Shown one piece after another: positions 11,246 to 21,880 of a stretch of DNA of 64,000 nucleotides. Within the stretch, counting starts at the first letter, position 1; each line of letters starts with the position of its first letter. The translations under genes were made by a program, and so were the position numbers. Origin of the DNA: Ectocarpus siliculosus. Its lineage: Eukaryota; Sar; Phaeophyceae; Ectocarpales; Ectocarpaceae. The notes beneath the pieces were generated by a model, which was given only the letters and a program-made list of their open reading frames with translations, was not told the origin of the DNA and did not search any database. The stretch spans positions 826,526 to 890,525 of the forward strand of contig FN649741.1 in the NCBI GenBank assembly GCA_000310025.1. The letters run 5' to 3'.

Positions 11246-14200
11246 ATGGCTAGCGGGTACCCAAATAGTCCTCCAGCAGGGCTCGCTAGGCAGTCCTCAG
11301 ACCTAGATGTGAGACGAAACTTCAGCAGTAATCCGAGGAACACAGGTTACCTTCGTTCCGGCAACCCGACAAGTACTCGTCCGGTACATTTGTACAGTAG
11401 TCTGCTGCTCTACACGCTGTACATGGGCAAACTGTGCGAAAGCAAGTTGTGTGTTGATTCGCCGCCCAGCAGTGTCTCCGTTCATTGGTTGTTTATTTTT
11501 ATCCTCCTAGACAACGCCAGTACGCAGGCAGCTGTACATATTTGTACAGGAAACCTCTTCGTTTGTTTGCGTACCGACAACGCTCGAACCGGTGTTGTAA
11601 TTTGCTCCCAAAAGGCAAGGAAGGTTGATGTTGGTGTGCCTGCCGCCACCGTGCAGCAGGTACCCATGGCGGCTATATGTCACGGCAAATCCCGTAAGGT
11701 GGCCACTGCTGTACGCTGCTGCTGCAACCAGTTGGATGTTGCATTGGCTTGCTTGGTTTCTGGCTGGCTCCCAGCAAGTATGGCGGACGAAGAGCCAGAC
11801 GCGAGTTTGCTTGGTTTCTCCAACCCTGCTTGGTGCTGGGGGGTCACTTAGGCCGGTGAATCTTTGTGCTGTTGTTGTATCGCCCGTAGCCGGCTTGTCG
11901 GCCCTTATTACGACGGTTGGGGTGGGGGACCCGCGGACTGCCGACGGCAGGAGATCGAGCGCGAGAACGCAGCGCAAACGAGATAGGCTTGTTGGACCCA
12001 GCCGTGAGCACGTGCAGTGCGAACAAGGGAGGAAGGGCCGGACATGAGAGAGCGCACACCGAGTGAGCGCAGACGAACCCACGGGCCCAACATTGCCCCA
12101 GCTTACGGCAGAGTGTTTATGCGAAACTTCGGCGTGTGTGCGTAGCATTTGGCGTACAGTACACGCCTCTCCTGCCGCGATGCCCGGGCGACTGCTTACG
12201 TTTCAGACCTCTCGTGTTTCGTGCCGACAACGCTTGTGTTGCGCAGGATGAGGTGAGCTTGTATAGCAACGCGAGAGAACGAAGGCAGTGGGACAAGCTG
12301 TCGGAATTCTTCGCCATCCTCAAGACCACGGAGCACCTGGAGAACGCGCGCATCAAGAGCGCCATCGGGCGTGACGAGGTAAGACCGTAGTGACTGCCAC
12401 CTTGACGACGGAGTGCGATCAGTCGGCGCATGTTGATTGGTTCATTCGTTTGTTTCTGGTGTGGCCGCCGTTGTTGCTGGTGCTCTCTTTCGACGATAGA
12501 GCGAAGTGCGACACCGGTTGTCTAAAGTATGCCGCAGACATCGACTCACGCGGCTAGTCCCGACAAAGATATTCGACGATATTAGCAGCAAACGCAAAGG
12601 ACAACCTTGGCGCTTCGTTGAACCAAGTATTTTTTAGCAACCGAAATCAAACGATGAAACTACTAGAATGGTCAAACGGATTGATTTCGGTTGCTGAAGT
12701 AGTGCGGCTTACGTTTGTTTGGCTCGTGCCCAGAAATCCAGTTGCACCGGTATTTTTTAGCAGAGCAGACGCTATCCCCACCTTGACGGCTACCCACCCT
12801 CCGCCTCCGCCAAATCGAAGAAGCGGCTGCTCTCTCAGACGACGTGTGTCTTACTTGACTCTCTTTTCCTTGGCCACCACCACCGCCGCCCGCTGTCTCT
12901 CGTGCGGCGGCGTCCGTTTCGCCGTTACCTCCTCCTCTGTGGCTGGCAGTACACCCGGGAATGCTCCGCCCTCATCTCGCAGTACAAGGACGCAGAGAGC
13001 GCCTTGCTCGCGGACGGGAGCATCACCAGCACAGTGTGAGCGCGCGCCGCTTTGAGGGACTTGTCTGCGTTGAATTTTGGTTCGAGTTGGAGCGCGATGC
13101 TGACAATCTTTGGGGGCACGGGTATGGGCTTGCTTGTGAAAACCGTTCTCGCGGTTCATTACGTCTCCCTAGCGTTTTCTCCTTCATACATACCCGGTAC
13201 ATGCGTTTTGCGAGTTCTTGCTCGTTTAGGGGTGTGGCTTGTTTCTCGGTAAAAGGGATTCTACAAGGTTATGTCGGTACTGTAACGGGCGAGGTTGATG
13301 ACGGCGAGTTGATGCGCCCACGACCGTCGAAAGTTCGTTTGAGCGGACAGGACAAATGAGCATCGTCTTTGACCAAGAAAGAAAGCATGACCTGTCCTGC
13401 GCTCCCTAGTCACCCTCTTTCTCTCCCCTTTGCCCCCTTGCGTCGTGTGCCCTTTCATCTCATCTCGCTCGCGGCAGCGATTTTATCAAGGAGTACCAGC
13501 TAGATTGCCCTTACGCGATGGACCGGCTAGTCAAGTACGGCGTTCCCGCCACGGTCCTGCACCGACAAGTGGACGAGAGGGATCAGATCGGCAGGGCGCG
13601 CCAGGCGGCCGAGACGGTGAGCCTTCCGAAGCTATACAAGTACAAGACCTTTTCTTCTTTTTTTCTTGTTGTACAAATAGAAAGCCGGTTGTTGTACATA
13701 GGTAAAGAGTACCCCCGTCCCCCCTTCCAGTTAGACGAAAGTCATCATGCCCACCCTTAGTAGCTCTACCGCCGTCGAAGAGCGCACCTGCTACCACAAG
13801 CAGAAAGAGCGCGGGGGAACAACCGAAGAATTGGTCTGAGGTGTTCCCCCGCACCGGATGGTACAACAGGGTAGCAGGGTAGCCGCGAATCTCTGATTGG
13901 CACGCCTGTCTTGTTTGGTCCGTTGTTTTCCGATTGCAAGAAGAGTTTTTCGGCCATGCGTCGGTATTTTTTTCGTTTCGGGGCTTGACGAAGCAGAACC
14001 GTAGCTCGCACGATTCACCCCTTCGGGAATTGGCACTGACGGTTAAACAAATGCTGCTCTTTTTTCGCTGACAGTCCTCCCAAAAATCCCGACTTCCTGG
14101 CCCCCCTCCCTTCACGTCGCGCGTATGCTTGTGTTTCCAGACCCAATGTTTCATCACCGCAATGGACGCCTTGAAGCTGGAGCAGAGGGCTGTCGATGAG

Positions 14201-14933
14201 GTGCAGCCGCTCATCTACGACCTCTCGGACCGGTTGAATAAGGTGCGTCATCTGCAGCAGCAGCGTTCATATTGTTCGACGGGGTGGAGAGGAAGGGGTC
14301 AGAGTTTGCCATCACACCCGAGCCCCAAGCTCCATCGGTAGCCTTAGCTCTATCCCTTCCCCATCCTTAAGACCCTCGTCCTATCTCTTTGTCTCTACTC
14401 CACTGTCCTGGCACGCCCGAATTCAATGTTTGACACCAACTCCTTTCCTTCTTGACCTGACATTTTGATCCTGCATAACCGAAAACGTCGCAGCCACTCC
14501 CAAATAGACCCACGACCACGCGTTTTCTGCAAGCCCTAAATTCACTCGTCTTGTCCGCTCCTCAGACACACGCCCGCGTGTTGTGCCATGCAACTTTTTA
14601 ACACTCTACATATCACGGGAATCGACCCCGTCACGTGTTCGACTAGTACGGACAGAAGAAGGTGCTGGGTAGAGATAACGGAACGGTTTTTAATGTGAAG
14701 ACAACAACAGCATTAACAACAACAACAACATACCCCGGTGTTGTGGTTCCAAGGTGGACGGGCTTCCGAATGACTACGAGGGGACACAGAAGACGCGGGA
14801 GTGGCTGGTGACTCTGAACGCCATGCGGGCGGCCGACGAGCTTTCGGAGGACCAGGCGCGGCAGCTCTTGCACGACCTCGACACGTCCTACAGCGCCTTC
14901 TTCCGGTACTTGGAGATGACACAAAAGCCGTGA
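11246..14933 (+). CDS. VPS28: VPS28, ESCRT-I subunit
   Basis: VPS28 is a core subunit of ESCRT-I, which sorts ubiquitinated cargo at endosomes; its C-terminal helical bundle contacts ESCRT-II. Six exons join in phase: 11246-11308, 12247-12378, 12950-13035, 13478-13616, 14141-14242 and 14754-14933, giving about 233 residues (the human protein has 221). Exon 1 supplies a short Pro/Ser-rich N-terminus starting MASGYPNSPP. Exon 2 carries the conserved N-core start DEVSLYSNARERRQWDKL. Exons 3-4 include DFIKEYQLDCPYAMDRL. Exons 5-6 form the C-terminal domain (FITAMDALKLEQRAVDEVQP through REWLVTLNAMRAADELSEDQ), ending FFRYLEMTQKP and TGA. All introns are GT-AG. The start is chosen because exon 1 splices cleanly in frame onto the conserved DEVSLY. 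No defects are seen. Confidence 0.95.
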
Positions 14934-16679
14934 CGACCATCCTATAGTACTATGACGCACCACTGCACACAGTGGAGGGATGATATCGAAATGAATACGA
15001 GAGAGGTTGGCCTGTTGGAAATATGATGCCCCCCGTGTGACATGCTTGCGTGAGATGGCGGGGCACTGGGATACGGAGCATCTCATAATGACACTCGTGG
15101 CAGAGAGGCAGGAGGCCGTCGCGAAGTGAGCCGTGTGGCCGTGTTGTACTGTGAACACCTAGTCGGGAGGCGGTGGGTGGGCTTCACGCAGCTTTCTGTG
15201 CCCAACGGACGAACGCTAATAAACGGTTGGATCCCTACGTGGCAAATTGGATGTGTTGTACAAAGCGTTCCCAGAAAACGGAAGTTAGCGTTCGTTGCCT
15301 AGGCGTTCCACGCTCGTCGGCATTCATAGGACCTTTCGAGATGAAGGTTTGGTTGGTTGCAACGGGAGGTTTCGACGGGCGACTTTTGAATGTTGTGGTG
15401 CTGAGTGTTTTTGTTCGGGGGGGAGGAGGGGGAGGGAAGCCTGTCGTAGAATCCTCTTTGCGGCAAGGATATGCCGCAATGATTATAACCTGTGGTAGGC
15501 ATGTGCAGAGTGGAGTTGTTGTAGAGATACCCGTAAGGCCGTAGATATACATGGGACATTTTTTGTACTGAAAAATGAAACGTCAAGAAGTATTTTTAAC
15601 CTGTTCGAGCTGCCGGTTACGCACCTGCTGAGCAGTGTCTGCTTCCTATCCCCCACTAGTGCTGAACGAGGGGAAACGCAATTTCCCTCGATTTTCACGA
15701 TGCAGGCCGCGTCTGATACTGCTTGGTCTCACCTCCATTTGGAAGGGAAATGATGCAAACTCGCTGAATGCAGGGCGGCCATATATTCCCCTAATTTCGG
15801 GCAGACTACGTACGGTATGAAGCACACCAACAAAATTAGATACAAGCCGCCTTCTCTGAAAAGGTGCAGCCCACGCCAAAACGTCTCCGCGTAACCCCAA
15901 TCCACAAGCCTCACCACAGCAGTCTTCTCAAAACTTCAAAGTACAAACGGTTGTACACGTCAAATGCGTTGGGCGTCATCCTCGTCTTCAATTTCGAACC
16001 GTTTCCCCCTCAACCCCAATCCAGGCACTGCTGCTGCAGACATGCGCGCAGATATTTTCACAGGTTGAAGTTCTTTCTCTTCTTTTTGCTGGCGAACGCG
16101 AGCGTGTCTTTGGGAGCCGCCTGTCCCCTGCCGCCTGCTTGCAGCCCAATTCCGACACCGAACCCTGCCGAGATTGACCTCCAAGTCGCTAGATCGCCGG
16201 ACAGGACGAAGGACATGACTCGCCTAGAGAGCTCCGCGGACAACGGTCCGAATTGAGACTGTTGGCAACATGGTTCCGTACGAAGATTGTTTGAAGATGG
16301 AAGGGGGGGGGGGGCAGGGGGTGGGAAGAGGATGAGCCACCACAAAAAATCAACCCGCCCGACGGCTGCAAGAATAGCACTTCTTGTGATTGATTGTCTA
16401 CTCGAAACGACGAGCAACGAAGGGTGAGCGTATGCACACTTTCCACAAAACCAATTCTCCAACTTTCCTCGTGGACGACACAACACACGGAAAGGCCGGT
16501 TGAGAAGCACTACCCCGCATCTACCAAGAAGAGGGGCTGCACCCCCCTACCCCTCCCCCCTCCACGGATGCCCCGAGTCTACCAAACGCCGAGCCCTTCA
16601 CCTGCTTGGCACCCCACCCTGCCGAGTGGAGAACGGCCCTTGCGACTTCTCTTGGTGGAGTCTGGCCCCCGCCGCACAC
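14934..16679. other. Gene-free stretch downstream of VPS28
   Basis: I see no recognisable exon, RNA gene or repeat family here beyond short homopolymers (a G run near 16306). Open frames are short and have no family signature. Confidence 0.5.
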
Positions 16680-16961
16680 CGTAAAGCTCCTCATGTTCTT
16701 CACGAGGAACCGTAGCGTCGGTAGGGGCACGTGCAGCATCGCCTGCTTCGGCAGCGTGGAGCACGCCCCGGCCTTGTCGACGTGGATGAAGGACGAGTCG
16801 TCCCAGACCGTGAGAGCCCGCCCGTGTGCCCGGCAGGTGAGGGAGAGCAGCTCCAGGCAGCCGTCGAAGCCTGTGTTGCCCGGGGCGGGCGAGGCCTTCG
16901 AGCACACACGGGTGTTGATCACTTCCAACGGCGCGAACGGTCGCAAGTGCTGTAGCACCAC
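16680..16961 (-). CDS. Internal exon of an unrecognised protein
   Basis: The exon of 94 codons is phase 0 at both ends. It has an acceptor (tttggacaag/GTGGTG) and a donor (TTTACG/gtgtgc). It reads VVLQHLRPFAPLEVINTRV at the start and LPTLRFLVKNMRSFT at the end, with balanced composition and four cysteines. The last part is loosely like the LPFLVMIIKNLKKYFTF segment of CFA20 (DUF667) flagellar proteins, but I could not find the downstream RVKP-CTMP block, so that link is weak. It may belong to the same gene as the coding-like stretch at 17340-18000. Confidence 0.4.
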
Positions 16962-17339
16962 CTTGTCCAAAATCAACAGAGATACGGGCGGCGGGTTTTC
17001 GTGGCGTGGTTTGGTTAGATATTACCTTGCTGGCAAAAATCGCATTCCCTTACGGCAGGGACCAGAGGAAGAATCGGGGTCTGCAAATTCCAACTATTTC
17101 GACTCAAGTTGTTTGTTTTTTTTCAGTTTCCAACGGAAATTTCATGCCGTGGTATAGTCAGTGCACCGGTTTCATTTACAACAGGCCTCTTGTGTGTTCG
17201 TGGGACGCGTTGCTGTTCCGAAGTCTCCACATATTTAACTCATCCTCTAACACTCGTTCGCAGCCGAGGGCGAATGAAACACCCACTTCGACATACGAGT
17301 GCAAACCCGTCACATCGATTCTCATCCGCAGTCCGACAT

Positions 17340-18000
17340 CACACCACACCACCCACGCCGACGCCATCTCCACGCACCTCGTTGTGCCCGCACGGCTTTC
17401 CCCACTTCCCGCCCCACTTTTCCGGGTCCGGCGTGTCAGGATTCGGTTTCCACCTGGCCAACGCCACCGTCGCCACCCCCCGTCCCGCCACGTCTTCTCC
17501 ATCGGCACCTCGCATCCCCGTCTCCCCCTTCTTGGCGTCCTCAACGCGTGCGCGCAGCTCCAGAGAAGCGGTGTCGCAGCTGGCTCCCGTCCTGACGATG
17601 CCGCCCCAGCTCCCGCCGAAGAGCTTCCCGGTGGCCCCGTCGAGCCAGCGGGTCTGTGCGGCAGCTCTGTCCTCGGCTGCCCCCGCCCTTCTTCCTCCGG
17701 CAGCAGCAGCTAACGGCCCGCTGTCGGCTGCTTGGTGCTGAGGCGGCCCGTGGATCATGCCCAAGATGACCATCTTCTTGCGGAGCTCCTTAGCGGATTG
17801 GTGTGCGTTCTTCGGCGCGGGGGGAAAGGCGGCTGCGGAGCCGCTCCCCCCCAGCGCCGCCAAAGGCGGGGGCAGGGGCGGCAGCAGCGGCTGGCAGAGT
17901 AACACGCTAACCTTCTGTCGGAGGGCGACCGCCTGCTGCGCGTGGGCACGCTTTTTCTCGCGCTTGGTGGCCTCTGCCCCGCGCTCGTTGCTGCTGCTAT
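17340..18000 (-). CDS. Coding-like stretch, unrecognised protein
   Basis: A long open minus-strand reading has protein-like composition: a charged helix (EATKREKKRAHAQQAVALRQ), a Pro/Ala-rich linker, then segments such as WLDGATGKLFGGSWGGIVRTG (in part) and ARWKPNPDTPDPEKW. A possible donor follows the charged helix (CAGAAG/gttagc). No family is recognised and the exon limits are uncertain. It lies upstream, in the same direction, of the exon at 16680-16961. Confidence 0.35.
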
Positions 18001-19013
18001 ATAATAGTGATCAAGACAGAAAACGGACACGAAGGGTTGAAGGGCGATGAAACATTGGTGATTCAGGCGCGGCGAAATTTCTACCGTTGGTAAAGTGAAC
18101 TGAGAAGTGGTGTCAAGCCTACCGCGACAGTTCTTTAGCGAAACACTGACTTGAGGAGGCGACGTCAAACCAGGCGCGAACGTCTTCCTCAAGTTTACAC
18201 TGGGCGGAGGAAGTGGCATCGGACCAGACGCGAATTTCTTCCTCCACAATGAAGTACACTGAAGGGTTATCACATAAATTAGACGGGGGGAGTGATATCA
18301 TGAATATCTGGTTCGGCAAAGACTTCCGAACAAGCCAAGAGTATGGTCGACGGCCGGGGTATGAAGACATGGCCATGTTTTCCCGCTGACTGCGAGCTCG
18401 CTTTGAAGGCCGGTGACAAATCACTATCAATGGATGTGTCGTAGAAGATCTACAACAACGGGCGGAATGCGAGTGTGCTGTTCGGCTTATATCAAGGGTA
18501 ACGGGAGGAGCACGGCCACCTCCAGGAGAAATAAGAAATTATCTCCTTAGATTCAGCAGTGTAACAGTATGTTTCCACCAATTATTATCACCTTTGCTCA
18601 TCCCACTCCAGACCCGCAGCGGCAGCGGCTCGCTGCATGCCCCTCTCCTCCCCCTCGCCGGCACTCAAAGCTATCGCCCTCGACAGCTTCTTGGCAACGG
18701 CGAGCCTGATGCACGCACGCCACAATAAAATAATGACACCAGATGGAGAATGATACCTTCATTTCCTTTCAAGGATAGTTCAAGTCTTCGTGCCCAGGTT
18801 GTACCCGCGGATAGGTTTTTGGTGATGAGCCAACGTGAACAACAACGTAAGCGTGCAGCCAGGGACCTTGCCAGCAGTACGAAAACGTACGATTCCCTAC
18901 CACGTTTAAGAAGCAAGACCTAGGGCCAATGGGAGTAGACGTTTACCAGACAAACACCCAATCCGTTCGGCACACAACAGCTTGGCGTGAGGACAGAAAA
19001 GCCCTTTTCACAC
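18001..19013. other. Non-coding stretch with a short tandem repeat
   Basis: The only structure seen is a two-copy degenerate repeat at 18144-18261 (period 54-59 bp) that reads EEDVRAWFDVASSSQC and EEIRVWSDATSSAQC on the minus strand. I found no conserved family, and no exon could be fixed. Confidence 0.45.
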
Positions 19014-20282
19014 CTCGAGCGGATGCCCCCCATCGCCCCGCTGTCGAACGAAAACGGGGCCAAGCCCACCGCCTCCGCTCCTCCCCGCAGGTACACCTCC
19101 TCCGCCGCCCCCGCACCCCGCCCTCGAAAGAAGCCTCCGGCGACCCGAGCCCTCGCCGCCGCGTCCTTTTTGCCCTCTGGAGCGTCGAAATGAACGACCC
19201 TCTGGAGTTTCCCGTGGCCTGGCTTGACCGATCCGATGGAGGGCGGCGTGCGGGATATCGCCAAGTTGGTCAAGACCAGGACAGAACTTCTCTCCGAGGA
19301 GGTCGCCGCCAGGAAACGCTTCACATGTTCCTGGGTCTTTTATTTGTATGACCGATCAACGAGAGGGGGGGGGCGTGAGGAGGGGCAATGGCACAAACTG
19401 ACACGATACCGGAGACGGTGGGCGAGCACCAATACAGTTTAAGCAGGCTGCGAGGGTTGCTGCGATAAACGGCTGCACCGAGTGCCGGCGCATTTTGACA
19501 TTGCGCCATCGCGCCCTCCACAGCTATCCTTGCTTTGATTCCTAACCGGGTGAGTTGCAAGGTTTGACTGACCCAGGGGGCTCGTGCGTGTGTACTTGTC
19601 TCTTCTGATCTTGCTACAGACTGCTGTTACGTGAGCTCACGACTGCGGTACAACAACATCAGTACAGCATTTCCAGAGCTGGGGTGAACACGCTACAGCT
19701 ACATAATACAACCAGCACAACACACAGCTGTCGCCTGTCTACCTGTGCTTTCGGCGTGCGGTCGTGAACAGCAAAGGCCACGAGGCTTAGCGCCTTCAGC
19801 TCCCCGACTAGCTCCTGGGCAACAGCGGTCGTCTCCACAAAAACCAGCGCATGGCACCCCCCTTCTACGGCGGTAGGAGCATCCGGAATACCCCCGCCCT
19901 CGCCGGGCTGGTGCTGCTGCTGCCCTCTTGTTGCACACATGTCTGATGTCCGTGTCGTCAAGAGATAGTACAGCTGCTGCTCGCGGGAGTGGTGCTTGGA
20001 TGAAAAAATGTACTCAGCGACCCCGCCAGTGCTGGCGACAGCAGACGCAGAGGGGGGAGCATCGAAGTCGTCGCTGTCATCACCGTCGCCGGGGGCACTC
20101 AAGTCTGCTAGCCCTAGCCCCCTCTTCTTCTTGTCCTTCTTGCCCTTCTTGCCCTTCTTGGCTTGAGGATGTTGTTGCGGCGTGGAATTGGAGTGGAGAT
20201 TCCGCTGCGATACCACGACCAACCCGCCACCTTTCCTGGAGGGCTTGGGTGTTCGGCACTGCTTCTTGCTGGACTTGGCCAT
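19014..20282 (-). pseudogene. DEAD-box-like RNA helicase, C-terminal domain only
   Basis: Exon 19743-20282 (180 codons, phase 0) starts MAKSSKKQ, has a Lys-rich stretch and an acidic stretch, then enters a helicase C-domain at EYIFSSKHHSREQQLYYLL. It reads HALVFVETTAVAQELVGELK (motif IV) and AVHDRTPKAQ (cf. IHGDRTQ) before donor gtagac. Exon 19014-19318 continues RFLAATSSERSSVLVLTNLA (motif V region; cf. VLVATDVAARGLD) and VVHFDAPE. It then lacks the HRIGRTGR motif VI and ends near LAPFSFDSGAM. The Q motif, Walker A and DEAD box are absent. It could be a relic or a very diverged protein; the subfamily is unclear. The few codons expected between the two exons (REREEAL-like) were not found. Confidence 0.5.
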
Positions 20283-21880
20283 GGTATTTGTGTGTATTGG
20301 CGTAGTGGCTCAGCCGAACCTGCCGCTCGCCACGAGAGCAAAACTTGACAGTCCCGGGCGAAAAAACGAAAAAACGAAAAGCCGATGTGCATTTTTCTCC
20401 TTGCTGCTAGTTTTTGCCCCCCCTCCCTTCCCGCCCCCTCGAACCCTCAAAGCTCTCCTGCAACACACACGTTAGTTCTTTACACACGATTGTCAATGTT
20501 GATCGTAACAGAACAATGCACCGGAGCAGGCCGGCGCGAAGCGCCAAAAGCCTTGGAATACATCTCGAAGAAGCCTCTGTTACTGCTGCTGTAGTGAAGA
20601 CCCAATTCGCCGTGCAAATTCTGAACAATGGGAGTGTTGGGGTGTTGGGGTGGGGGTGGGGGGCGAAAGCGGGACATTGTTTTGTTTCCGTGCCCGCTGT
20701 GTTTTCATGGTGTTACACGTTGTTTGGGGCCGGGTTGGGGACGTGTGAGAATTCGTTTGTTCGCATGCTGTTCAAGGGCGTTCCTTTCCTTGGGTGCCTA
20801 CAGGCATTTCCCGCGAGGTGGGGGTGCGGGCTCATCATCAGTGTGTGACGAGAACTTACGGATGGTACTACCACACACTCCACACTGCTGTTCTGCTTCT
20901 GACTCTGTCTCACGTGCTCCTCTTCCCAGAGACAAACAACGTTGAACTTGTTTCACTGCAATACTATGTACATGGTGCCTCTCTTGCGGGGGGTGAGCTC
21001 AGTCAACGGGAAACGGAAACACCGGACCGATGTATCGCACGTCTGGCTGTGTGAAAGGACTCTCTGTTGGCAGTTCCCAAACAAGCACCCCTCCCCCACG
21101 TGCTCGAGATGCAGATAGGTACCGTGAGAGTGCGGACCCCAACACAGTTGTGCGATCGACGATTGATTGCTCCGCGAACAAGAGAGGGTACTATCGAAAC
21201 CCGACCGGCACGTGCGCGGACAGCTCTCCTCTACGAGATCTTTCCAAAACCACTTTCATTCTTCCGCATTGATTGGCAGAGGCCTCTGGTTGTTTTGAAC
21301 AATCGAGCTTGAACATGCAGCTTAAAAAGATCACACACCTGTAGTAGGGTGCCTACAACCTGGGGAACAACAAACCGACCACAGCCATTTCGTGGGGATC
21401 GTTCGGTTCCCTGATATCATTGTCATACGGTTATCGTCTGCTCCTTCCACGGAGACGAGACTGAACACGCGGTAATCCGTTCATCGGGAGTCTCAACAAG
21501 CCACAAGACCGACGGAGCTCAGTAAACCGGCGTGAGAGACGTCATGAACTAAATCCGCCAACGCCATATTGGCGCTTCGCGTGTGTACCTGAAAAGGCCT
21601 ACAGCAGTAGAGTGTGCTTCGTTTGCAACCTACTACTCTGTGCCATCCTCTACGCAAAGAACAGACAGTCGCCGTTGACGAACAAACCGTAGTGAACTTT
21701 CGCAGGCAACCTGGTGGCCCACCTTGAGGGTGGTGTTGATACGCCGACATTTCTCTCAAAACAAATGAGATCTAAGGCTCCGCTTCCCATTCCTGGGAAT
21801 GCAGTGCGTGGGAAAGATGGAAAGGAGGTCGCGAGGTCTCATTAAAGTCTACGCGCACTCTGCACACACTCGAGCAACCG
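20283..21880. other. Gene-free stretch
   Basis: I see no supported exon or RNA gene. A T/C-rich tract near 20400 and a GT-rich tract near 20640 are the only compositional features. Confidence 0.45.
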
